Source of the DNA: Deinococcus indicus
GTDB lineage: Bacteria; Deinococcota; Deinococci; Deinococcales; Deinococcaceae
Direction of reading: 5' to 3'
DNA: 62,105 nt
NCBI RefSeq assembly: GCF_002198095.1
Contig: NZ_NHMK01000039.1
Location: forward strand, 1-62,105
In this document: piece after piece, positions 31,626 to 39,558 of the stretch
Numbering within the stretch: the stretch's first letter is position 1
How the letters are laid out: the number at the start of each line of letters is the position of its first letter
Program-made: the position numbers and the translations under genes
The notes under the pieces: model-generated
Told to the model about the DNA's origin: nothing
The model's database searches: none
The model's input: the letters and a program-made list of their open reading frames with translations, nothing else

Positions 31626-32131
31626 GGTGGGCTGTCCGGGCAACCGAACTGAACCTGCGCGGCGGCGACGCAGGTGACGTGCAGCGTTCCGTGGGGCTGC
31701 ACCCACGCCTCGCCGTGAAGGGTGAGCGCGGCGGGGTGCGGTGAGGGCGTGACTGTGAAGCCGACGTCGGTCAGGGCGCGCTCGAGGGCCTGCCGGGCGG
31801 CGCCGGGGGTGTGGTCGGTGCAGCGGACGTGCAGCGGCCTGAGTGTGAGGTCCGGCCGGGCGTGCAGCGCGGCCCGTTCGAGCAGGCCGTACGGGAGCGC
31901 CACCTGGGCGCGGACGGTGTGGCCGTCCGGTCCGGGTTGGTCGTGCAGGACGCGGGTGACCTGCAGCAGGTGGGCGGGGATGCGGGCGCTCAGGGTGGGG
32001 TCGCCGGGCGCGGTTCTCTGCGCGAGGGTGTGCAGGCCGGTCTTCAGGAGTGATTCGAGTGCGGCGGCCCGGTCGGGCGCTGTGAGGGTCACCTCGGCGG
32101 TGTTGGGTGGGGGAGAACTGGCGTAGATCAT
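31622..32131 (-). CDS. protein of unknown function, first gene of the coupled trio
   Basis: 169 residues from the ATG at 32131. The mixed alpha/beta pattern has DRAAALESLLKTGLHTLAQR (about 23-42) as a helix, VRAQVALPYGLLERAALHA, and a C-terminal beta part (ALTLHGEAWVQPHGTLHVT). There is no signal peptide or metal site. The frame continues upstream, but without a better start. It is followed by two overlapping genes. The function is unknown. Confidence 0.6.
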   Translation of the reverse strand: MIYASSPPPNTAEVTLTAPDRAAALESLLKTGLHTLAQRTAPGDPTLSARIPAHLLQVTRVLHDQPGPDGHTVRAQVALPYGLLERAALHARPDLTLRPLHVRCTDHTPGAARQALERALTDVGFTVTPSPHPAALTLHGEAWVQPHGTLHVTCVAAAQVQFGCPDSPP

Positions 32132-32349
32132 GCGGGCGTCACCCCCTGACGGTAGGCCGCTGCCTCCGATATTCAGGAACGAATACAAGTCCACATAGCG
32201 CTCACTGGCCGCTGACAGCGGTCGGATAACAAGCCTGCTCCCTGACCGCCTCCCGATCAGCGGTCCCTCCGGGCGGGTTTCTCCACGCGCCGCGCATGCA
32301 GGTACGGCCCACCGGTCCATTCACCCGGCCGGGCCGCCCGGAGGACTGC

Positions 32350-32469
32350 ATGAACACCCTGCGCATCATCCTGACCCTGCTCACCCTGACTGCCCAGGCC
32401 CACGCCCGCGACGACGGCGCCGTGACCCCCCGGCCCGACACGGCGCCTCACCACCCGTCCCCCGCCTGA
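32350..32469 (+). CDS. short secreted peptide, possible
   Basis: 39 residues, ATG start; GGAGG lies seven bases upstream. The N-terminus reads as a complete signal peptide (MNTLRIILTLLTLTAQAHA), leaving a mature peptide of about 20 residues rich in Asp, Pro and His. It could be a secreted signal peptide linked to the TPR regulator gene that follows 79 bp later. Tentative because of its length. Confidence 0.45.
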   Translation: MNTLRIILTLLTLTAQAHARDDGAVTPRPDTAPHHPSPA

Positions 32470-32548
32470 CCCCGCCCCTCCACGCCACCTGCCCGTCCGG
32501 GGGCGTCCGGACAGGTGCGCCCTGGACCTCCTGGATTCCCGGCCGACC

Positions 32549-33802
32549 GTGAACGCGCTGCATCACGCCTGGCAGCGGGCCTACGCCCTGCATCCCCTGG
32601 GCCGCGCGGCCGAGGCGTACGCGGACATCGAACGGGCCGCGCAGATCGCCGAGACGGAATGGCTGCGCCACCGCAGCGCCGTGTACATCGACTGGGCCGT
32701 CATGCTGATGCGCGACCAGCGCTTCGAGGAAGGCTTCCGCCTCTACCACCAGGCGCTCGCCCACGCCGCCGACCCCGAGGAACGCGCCACGACCCTCTAC
32801 AACCTCGGCTGGACGTACCTGCGCCGCGGGCACCTCGGCCACGCCCTCGACGCGCTGCAAGAAGGCCACGCCCTGACGCGCGGCGCCCGCCGGGACGGCC
32901 TGCGCTGGCGCGGCCACCTGTTCTGCTGCGCCCTGGCCCTGCACGCCCGCGCGTGCGGGCAGTTCGACCTCGCACTCGGACGCGCCCGGCACGCCACCCG
33001 CCTCGCCGGGGACGACCGCGCCGGCGTGTACGCCTGGAACGTCCTGGCCACCACCCTGCGCCTCGACGGGCAGACCGCCGCCGCCCGCGAGGCCCAGCAG
33101 CGCGCCCTGGAGCTGGCCGGGGACGGCGCCGCCCGCGACACCGAGGCCCTGTACCTCGCCCTGATCGACGTCGGCGGCCCGGACGCCGGGGCGGCCCACG
33201 ACACCCTGCGCCGCCTCGCGCCGCGCGCCGCGCCGTACGACGGCTGGCGCGCCCGGCTGCACCTCGCCCAGGCGGACCTGCGCGCCGGGCAGACCGCCGC
33301 GGCCCTCCAGACCCTCTAGGCGGCCACCGACGCGAACGAACCCTACGTCCTGCTCGACGAGGCGCCCGCCCTGACCGACCTGTACGCCGCCGGCCGGGCC
33401 GCCGGACTGCTCCTCCCGGCGCCCGCCGCGCGGCAGGCGGTGACCCTGCACGTCACGGCGCGCGGCACGCCGGCAGCGGTCCTGTGCGGCCGGCCCTTTC
33501 CTGGCGCGCGGCCCCTGGCCCTCGCGGCCGTCGCGTACCTGCACCACGAGGGCCCCGCCACGCTCGACACGCTGGCCGGGGCGCTGCTGGACCTGCCCGC
33601 CGGGGACGCGCGCGGCCCGGCCCGCATCCGCGCCGCCCTGACCGACCTGACCGACCTGACCGGCACCGACACCCTGACCGTCACCCGGCGGCGCGCGGTC
33701 ACGCTGGGACCCGACTGGACGGTGAGCACCGACCTGGACCGCCCCGGCCCCGACCCGTTCACGGAACTCTACGGCGAGTGGATCACGCGACTGGCCCGCT
33801 GA
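32549..33802 (+). pseudogene. TPR / C-terminal winged-helix regulator interrupted by in-frame TAG
   Basis: The frame from the GTG at 32549 encodes TPR-like repeats (AAEAYADIERAAQIAETEW, DPEERATTLYNLGWTYLRRG) to codon 256, then TAG at 33317-33319. The same frame then continues to 33802 with a winged-helix-like domain (LHVTARGTPAAVLCGRPFPG to TLGPDWTVSTDL). The paralogue at 33783-34889 has both parts in one frame. One base change would restore a 417-residue protein. The halves show no other decay, so the event is recent, a sequencing error, or the TPR part is used alone. Confidence 0.75.
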
Positions 33803-34889
33803 GCGGCCCACCATTCCCGAGCCAGTCCAGCGGGTCGTCCAGCAGGCACGGCCCCTGACCGTCCCGCAGGTCCGTCGACCACGCCCACTGCGGCCCCAGC
33901 GACAGCCGCCCGCCCCGCAGGCGCACCGCGCCCGAATCCCCCAGCAGGCTCCGCAGGCGCGACACGTGATACCGCACCTGCCCGTACAGCGCCTTCTCGG
34001 TCCCCTCGCCCAGCACCGCGTCCGCCACCAGCGGCCACGGCGCGCCGCCCCGCTCGATCAGGTACGCCAGCAGCGTCAGGCTGCGGCCCTCGCCGCGCAT
34101 CGGCACGAACGTCAGGCCGCGCTGCACGCCCAGCCGCCCGCGCGTCACCAGTCGCGCCCGGTCCGGCGCGGCCGGCGGTTCCGGCCAGCCCAGCGCCGCG
34201 CGCACATGCGGCACGCTGCGGGCCTCGTCCAGCACCTCGAACCTGAACCCCGACACGTCCGGCAGCAGCCCCACCGGCAGGCCCGAACGCAACACCGACT
34301 CGGCGTCCTGCAACGCCAGCCTGAGCTGCACGCCCGGCGACAGCCGCGCCTCGTCCGGCCGTCCCGACCCCGGATGCACCAGATCCAGCAGCGCCTGCAC
34401 GTCCGCCGCCGCCTCCGGTGACGGCGCGTACCGCAGCGCCGCGTAATGATGCCGCACCGACACCAGCGGATCGCCCATCACGCGCGTCGTGGTCGCCAGC
34501 GTCAGGTGCGCCCCGAACGCCACGCCCGCCTCCACCTGCCCGCCCAGCGCCTCACGCGCGCGGCTCAGGGACGCCTCGAACGCGCCCTGCACCCGGTCCA
34601 CCGTCGCCAGTCCCACCAGCAGCGCCCCCCGCCACGGCCGCGCCGCACGCTGCGCCCGCACCAGCCCCATGCCCTCCTCGAACTGCCCGGCCGCCGCCGC
34701 GACCTCACCCGCCAGCAACGCCGCCCACCCGAGGTCATGCAGAATCGCCGCACGCTGCGGCACGCCCCGCCCACCGTCCGCGAGCAGGGTCAACCACGCG
34801 CCCGGCGGCCGACGCCATGACCACCGCCCGGCCGGCTCCAGCGGCGTCCCCACCGCCCAGCCGCCCAGCGGCGGCGGCAGGGGGGTCAC
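33783..34889 (-). CDS. TPR-like regulator with C-terminal winged-helix domain
   Basis: 368 residues, GTG start; the exact start is uncertain. N-terminal Ala-rich helical repeats (AAILHDLGWAALLAGEVAAAAGQFEEG, RARLTL-like pairs) run to about residue 180. The C-terminal 110 residues form an OmpR/SARP-like winged helix: RSLTLLAYLIERGGAPWPLV, ADAVLGEGTEKALYGQVRYHVSRLR, then AVRLRGGRLSLGP. Classical SARPs have the DNA-binding domain first, so the order is reversed. It is convergent with, and overlaps by 20 bp, the interrupted paralogue. Confidence 0.65.
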   Translation of the reverse strand: MTPLPPPLGGWAVGTPLEPAGRWSWRRPPGAWLTLLADGGRGVPQRAAILHDLGWAALLAGEVAAAAGQFEEGMGLVRAQRAARPWRGALLVGLATVDRVQGAFEASLSRAREALGGQVEAGVAFGAHLTLATTTRVMGDPLVSVRHHYAALRYAPSPEAAADVQALLDLVHPGSGRPDEARLSPGVQLRLALQDAESVLRSGLPVGLLPDVSGFRFEVLDEARSVPHVRAALGWPEPPAAPDRARLVTRGRLGVQRGLTFVPMRGEGRSLTLLAYLIERGGAPWPLVADAVLGEGTEKALYGQVRYHVSRLRSLLGDSGAVRLRGGRLSLGPQWAWSTDLRDGQGPCLLDDPLDWLGNGGPLSGPVA

Positions 34890-35485
34890 GCCGCCCCCCC
34901 AGACACACGGGGACGGTCCCGCAGCGTGACCCGGCAGATCAGGGATTCCATCCGCCCGAGCATAGAGTCACTGGCGGCCCCTCTGCACCCCGCTCATGCG
35001 GAAGACGGTCGAGTTCCCGCGCCAGTCCGGCCGGAACCGGCGTGGGGGTCCACACCCGGTTCAGGGCCGCGCGCCGTTGCCTGTGGACGGGCAGCGTCAT
35101 GACCACGCTCTCCGGTTCCGGCGCCGGGAGCCGGTGTCCCGTCGGGCGTTCAGGTACGGACGCTGCCAGTCAGCCGGTGGATGATCAACCTGGATGGCGA
35201 CGCTCAGGCCCGTTCAGGTGCAGGGAGGTCCGTGCGTCCGTATGGCCTGTCCCGCCGGCCGCGACACGTCGGGTGGGACACAGGGACCTTATGAAAATAA
35301 GGTGAAAAAACCGGTGATAATACTGTGCAATTTTTGCACTAGGCTGTCTCCTATCCCGACGCAATGAGCTGTTTAACGGTGAGAGGGGATGCTGTTCCGC
35401 ACCACTGCGGTAGACGGATCGCCCCTCATCTCCCTGGCCGCTTCCATCCTTCCGTCACATCGCCGGTTCACCCTCAGAGGTCCAG
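34890..35485. other. gene-free region with AT-rich promoter-like patch and palindrome
   Basis: About 600 bp with no supported gene. The patch at 35288-35340 is AT-rich in otherwise GC-rich DNA. TGATAATACT (35314-35323) could be an extended -10 box. GTGCAATTTTTGCAC (35325-35339) is a 6+3+6 palindrome, a plausible operator. It would drive the DUF11 gene at 35486. Confidence 0.4.
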
Positions 35486-38400
35486 TTGCGCTCACTCTTC
35501 CGATTCCGTTCCAGTCTGCTGGGTCTGCTCTGTCTGCTGGGCGGAGGTGCGCTCGCCGAGGGCAGCCGCCACCTGTACCCGGCCAGTTACCCGGCCACCG
35601 CGTCCCGTGCCAGCCTCGACTGGCAGCCCGCCAGTGGCCTCTACGTCGGCCGGATCAGCCGCAAGAACGTCCTGTACACGTACGCGCAGGCCGGAGAGCA
35701 GATCCTGACCGGTTCGAGCAGTGTCAGCGGAACGACTGTCAGCACCCTGATCAGCATCTATGCCCCGGGCAACTTTGGAACTCCGGGCAACGAGGTGCTC
35801 GGTACCCCTGTCAACACCTGCACCGTCGCCAGCACGGTCGCCGGAACGCCCGGCTACATCCCGAGCCGCGCCGCAGAACTGGCCGGCCCGAAAAGCGCCA
35901 GCGGGAACGGCGGCGCGGATACCTGGACGCCCTGTGTCTACACCGCGCCGAGCACCGGAGTGTACGCCGTGACGGTTCAGCCCAGGGGCGCCGGATCGCC
36001 GACGGGCAGCGTTGCCACGCTCGACCGGGCCGGACAGGCGGTCGCCGCCTGGGAGGTGACCGTCCGGTCCGACGCGGCGAGCACCGCCGACCTGCTCGGC
36101 CGGGTGTTCACGTACGCCTTCAACGGTTTCACGGGAGGCAACAACCGGCCCGTGACCAGCAACTACTACGTAGTCACCCGCGACGGCTTCCGCTACCGCG
36201 AGAACTTCGCGGGCCCGACCGGGCTGGGCGTCGACCCGAACGGCTACGCCGTGTACGCCAACTCCAGGGGATTCGTCGATACGTTCGACAACTCGCCGCT
36301 GTACCGGAACCTGCGCGGCTCCAACGCCCAGGTGGATCCGCCGCTCGGAGCCCCGGCCGTCAGTGCGCAGGCGGCCGAATTCCCATTGTTCTTCGTCGAT
36401 CCGGTGCAGTACGCCGGGGAGGTCAACCGGGTGCTGACGACCCTGGGGATTCCGGTCACGCCGGACACGCCGACCGTTACCGATCCCGCGTTCGTGAACG
36501 CCCAGGGCGGTCCGCGGCTGGTGCGTGGCGGCAGCGGCACCTTCTCGTTCACGAGCAACAAGACCGGAACGTACCAGATCGTCGTGAGCGCCGACGGCAC
36601 CGACTTCGATCCCGAGAACACACGCAACCGTGTGCTGCGCGGCAACGCCGTGATCGGGCGCAACGCGGTCGGCTGGGACGGCCGGAACAACAACCTGCAA
36701 CTGTTTGCGTCCGGTTCCGTCCGGTATCAGGTGGTCCTCAATGCCGGCGAGGTGCACTTTCCCCTGGTGGACGCCGAGAACAACCCGGGGGCCGGGCCGA
36801 TCGTGACGCTGCTGAATCCGCCCCCCGGCGTCGCCAATCCCAACACCGTCTTCTACGACGACCGCGGCTACGTCACGAAGGGCGGAACAGCCGTCGGAAC
36901 CCTGAACGGCACCCTCTGCCCTGGTCCCGTTCCCGCGGCGCCGACCGACCCGGCGAACCTGCTCGGCGTGGACTCCTCGGCGGTGCCGTACCGCAACTGG
37001 GGTTCCGGCGGGAACTCGAACACGGACTGCGCGGCGACGGCCGGCTGGGGCGACGGCAAGGCCCTGGACCTGTGGACCTTCGTGCGCGGCAACACGGTCA
37101 GCACGCTGGACGTGGCCGAAGCGGCGGACCTCAGCGTGCAGAAGACCGTGGATAACCCCACGCCAGTCGTGGGGAGCACGGTGACCTTCACGGTGACCGT
37201 CAGGAACGCCGGGCCGGACGCGACGACCAACGTGACCGTCAGCGACGCACTCCCGGCCGGATACACACTGATCAGCGCTGCGCCGTCACAGGGAACGTAC
37301 GCACCCACGACGGGCGCGTGGACGGTCACGCCCTCCGCGCCGCTGGCCAGCGGCGACCAGGCGACCCTGACCATCACGGCCACCGTGAACCCGGCGGGAC
37401 CGTACACCAATACGGCGCAACTGCTGAGCAGCGACCAACCGGACCCGGATTCCACGCCGGGGAACGGCGTGACCACAGAGGATGATCAGGCGAGCGTGAC
37501 GCCCGCACCGATCACGCCTGTGGCCGTCGTGAGCAAGGTGGCGGGCGCGACCACCCTGCGTGCCGGCCCGTTCCCCTACGCGCAGACGTACGTGGTGACC
37601 GTCCGCAACACCGGCAGCGTCCCGGTCACGTACTCCCTGCAGGACACGCCGGCCCTGGATCCGGACGTGACCGTGGGCACTGTGACCGTCAGCGAGAACG
37701 GCGCGGCCCCGGTGCCGTTGCCCGGACCGGCACCGTACACGCTGGCCCAGGGGCGTGTGCTGGGGGCCGGCGCCGCCGACACGTTCACGCTGACGGTCAC
37801 GCTGGCGGTCGTCCAGGGCGCAACCGACAACGACGTCTGCACCGGTCAGGCGGGGAACGGCCTGTTCAACACGGCGTTTCTGACCGTCGGAGCCATGCAG
37901 ACCAGGGCGTTTGATTGCGTTCCGACGCCGAGACTGCCGGACCTGCGCCTTCAGAAAAGTGGTCCGGCCTTCTACCGCGCCGATCAGGCACTGACGTACA
38001 CACTGGCCGCCACCAGTGACCGGGCCGCGTCGGGCGTGGTGGTCCGTGACGCGCTGCCGGTCGGCACGACGTTCGTGTCCGCCAGCGACGGCGGCGTGCT
38101 CAGCGGACAGGACGTGGTGTGGACACTGGGGGACGTGCCCGCAGGAACACGCACGCTGACGCTGGTTCTCAGGACCCTGCCGGGCGCCCGGGCCGGCGAG
38201 TTACCGGCCACCCTGACGAACACGGCGACCGTCAGCGCGGACCAGCCGGACCGTGAGGCCAGCAACAACGCGGGTGCGGCCAGCAGCCAGCTGGTGCTCG
38301 TGCAACTGACGAAAACCGTCCGGAACGTGACCCGTGACACGGCGGCCAGCACAGCGGGCGGCGGACTGCCCGGGGAGACACTCGAATATTGCATCACGGC

Positions 38401-38668
38401 CCTGAACCGGGGGGTCAGCGTGAACAACTTCGCCGTCCAGGATGCCGTGCCGGGCAACACGGCCGCGCGGACCTCCGCGTACGGACCGGACCGCGGATTA
38501 CGGCTGGGCGGCGCCGAGACCGGCGTCCTCACCAGCGGCGCGGACGGTGACCAGGGTGAACTGACTTCGGCAGGCGGCCCGGCAGGCGCCGGTCTTCTCA
38601 CCTACCGGATCGGGACCCTCGCGGCCGGCGTGACGCAGCAGGTGTGCTTTCAGGTGGTGGTCCGGTGA
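35486..38668 (+). CDS. DUF11-repeat exported surface protein
   Basis: 1060 residues, TTG start with AGAGG seven bases upstream. The signal peptide is about 1-24 (LLCLLGGGALAEG). Residues 25-540 are a large Thr/Asn/Gly-rich beta region with a Val/Tyr-rich repeat-like pattern. DUF11-type repeats follow: DLSVQKTVDNPTPVVGSTVT (about 550), DLRLQKSGPAFYRADQALTY (about 820) and VQLTKTVRNVTRDTAASTAG (about 940). Such repeats form Ig-like beta domains in bacterial and archaeal cell-surface proteins. No sorting motif or C-terminal anchor is visible. Its 3' end overlaps the minus-strand regulator by 71 bp. Confidence 0.85.
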   Translation: MRSLFRFRSSLLGLLCLLGGGALAEGSRHLYPASYPATASRASLDWQPASGLYVGRISRKNVLYTYAQAGEQILTGSSSVSGTTVSTLISIYAPGNFGTPGNEVLGTPVNTCTVASTVAGTPGYIPSRAAELAGPKSASGNGGADTWTPCVYTAPSTGVYAVTVQPRGAGSPTGSVATLDRAGQAVAAWEVTVRSDAASTADLLGRVFTYAFNGFTGGNNRPVTSNYYVVTRDGFRYRENFAGPTGLGVDPNGYAVYANSRGFVDTFDNSPLYRNLRGSNAQVDPPLGAPAVSAQAAEFPLFFVDPVQYAGEVNRVLTTLGIPVTPDTPTVTDPAFVNAQGGPRLVRGGSGTFSFTSNKTGTYQIVVSADGTDFDPENTRNRVLRGNAVIGRNAVGWDGRNNNLQLFASGSVRYQVVLNAGEVHFPLVDAENNPGAGPIVTLLNPPPGVANPNTVFYDDRGYVTKGGTAVGTLNGTLCPGPVPAAPTDPANLLGVDSSAVPYRNWGSGGNSNTDCAATAGWGDGKALDLWTFVRGNTVSTLDVAEAADLSVQKTVDNPTPVVGSTVTFTVTVRNAGPDATTNVTVSDALPAGYTLISAAPSQGTYAPTTGAWTVTPSAPLASGDQATLTITATVNPAGPYTNTAQLLSSDQPDPDSTPGNGVTTEDDQASVTPAPITPVAVVSKVAGATTLRAGPFPYAQTYVVTVRNTGSVPVTYSLQDTPALDPDVTVGTVTVSENGAAPVPLPGPAPYTLAQGRVLGAGAADTFTLTVTLAVVQGATDNDVCTGQAGNGLFNTAFLTVGAMQTRAFDCVPTPRLPDLRLQKSGPAFYRADQALTYTLAATSDRAASGVVVRDALPVGTTFVSASDGGVLSGQDVVWTLGDVPAGTRTLTLVLRTLPGARAGELPATLTNTATVSADQPDREASNNAGAASSQLVLVQLTKTVRNVTRDTAASTAGGGLPGETLEYCITALNRGVSVNNFAVQDAVPGNTAARTSAYGPDRGLRLGGAETGVLTSGADGDQGELTSAGGPAGAGLLTYRIGTLAAGVTQQVCFQVVVR

Positions 38669-39272
38669 CGACCGGCCCGGCAGGCGGGTGCAGGCGCGCG
38701 TCCTGTTCGTTGATCCAGACGAGCAGGGCGCTGGCCGCCGGATCGAACGCCCGCCCATCCTCTGTCAGTTCGTACGGCGCGGTCACGGACGAAGAGCTGC
38801 GGGTCAGGAAACCCAGGTCCGTCAATTCGCGCAGGCGGGCCATGACGCTCCGGCGGCTCACGGCCGGGAAGGTCAGGTCCCTGGCCCTCTTCGGACCGCC
38901 ATGCAGGGCCAGGATGATCCCGAGGCTCCCGCTGCGCTGGAGGGTATCCCCGAGCAGGGGAGCTCGGTGATCGAGCTGCGCGTACCAGGACAGTACCCGC
39001 CGGACGGCCGGGCACAGGCGCGCGCCCTGCGCCGTCAGTGCGTAACGGCGGTGCCGGCGCTCTATCCAGCCGATCGCCTGCAGTTCTCCCAGTCGTGTCG
39101 ACAGGGTCGAGGTGCTGGCGACACCAGTCAGGTCACGAATCTCGCCATAGGATCTGGGTTCCTGACACAGGTAGCGCAGAATCCGGAACGCATACCGGGC
39201 TTCGAGTTGTGCGAGTGCCCGCTGGCGTCCCTCCTGGAGAATCACCTCAGCGGCGTCTGGCGAAACCTTCAC
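38598..39272 (-). CDS. transcriptional regulator with two HxlR-like winged-helix domains
   Basis: 224 residues, GTG start at 39272; a later in-frame GTG is also possible. Domain 1 (about 22-85): AFRILRYLCQEPRSYGEI, a recognition helix in TSTLSTRLGELQAIGWIERR, then RYALTAQGARL. Domain 2 (about 115-175): GIILALHGGPKRARDL, RRSVMARLRELTDLGFLTR, then PYELTEDGRAF. HxlR proteins usually have one domain and act as dimers, so this may be a single-chain equivalent. The C-terminus is a Pro/Arg-rich tail. It converges on, and overlaps, the DUF11 gene. Confidence 0.7.
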   Translation of the reverse strand: MKVSPDAAEVILQEGRQRALAQLEARYAFRILRYLCQEPRSYGEIRDLTGVASTSTLSTRLGELQAIGWIERRHRRYALTAQGARLCPAVRRVLSWYAQLDHRAPLLGDTLQRSGSLGIILALHGGPKRARDLTFPAVSRRSVMARLRELTDLGFLTRSSSSVTAPYELTEDGRAFDPAASALLVWINEQDARLHPPAGPVVTGPPPESTPAASRRPRGSRSGR

Positions 39273-39558
39273 ACTTTATCATGGCATGAATGTAAAAGGC
39301 AGGTCCGTGACTGTCCAGAACAGTCGGGCGCACCCGCTTCAGAAGGCCCCGACAGGATCACCGTACGACGACCCCACCCGCACAGACGGCTGCGCTGGGC
39401 AGTGACGCACGCGGGCAGGTCGCCCGAACACCTCTTCACCTGTCGGGTTCGTCCGCAGCCCCAGGCCGCTCTCCGACCGTCAGCAGACGGCGGGCGCGCC
39501 GGCGACCTTCCGGTCAACTCAGGACGCCCATCATTCCCACCGTTTCCGGAGGAGTCGT

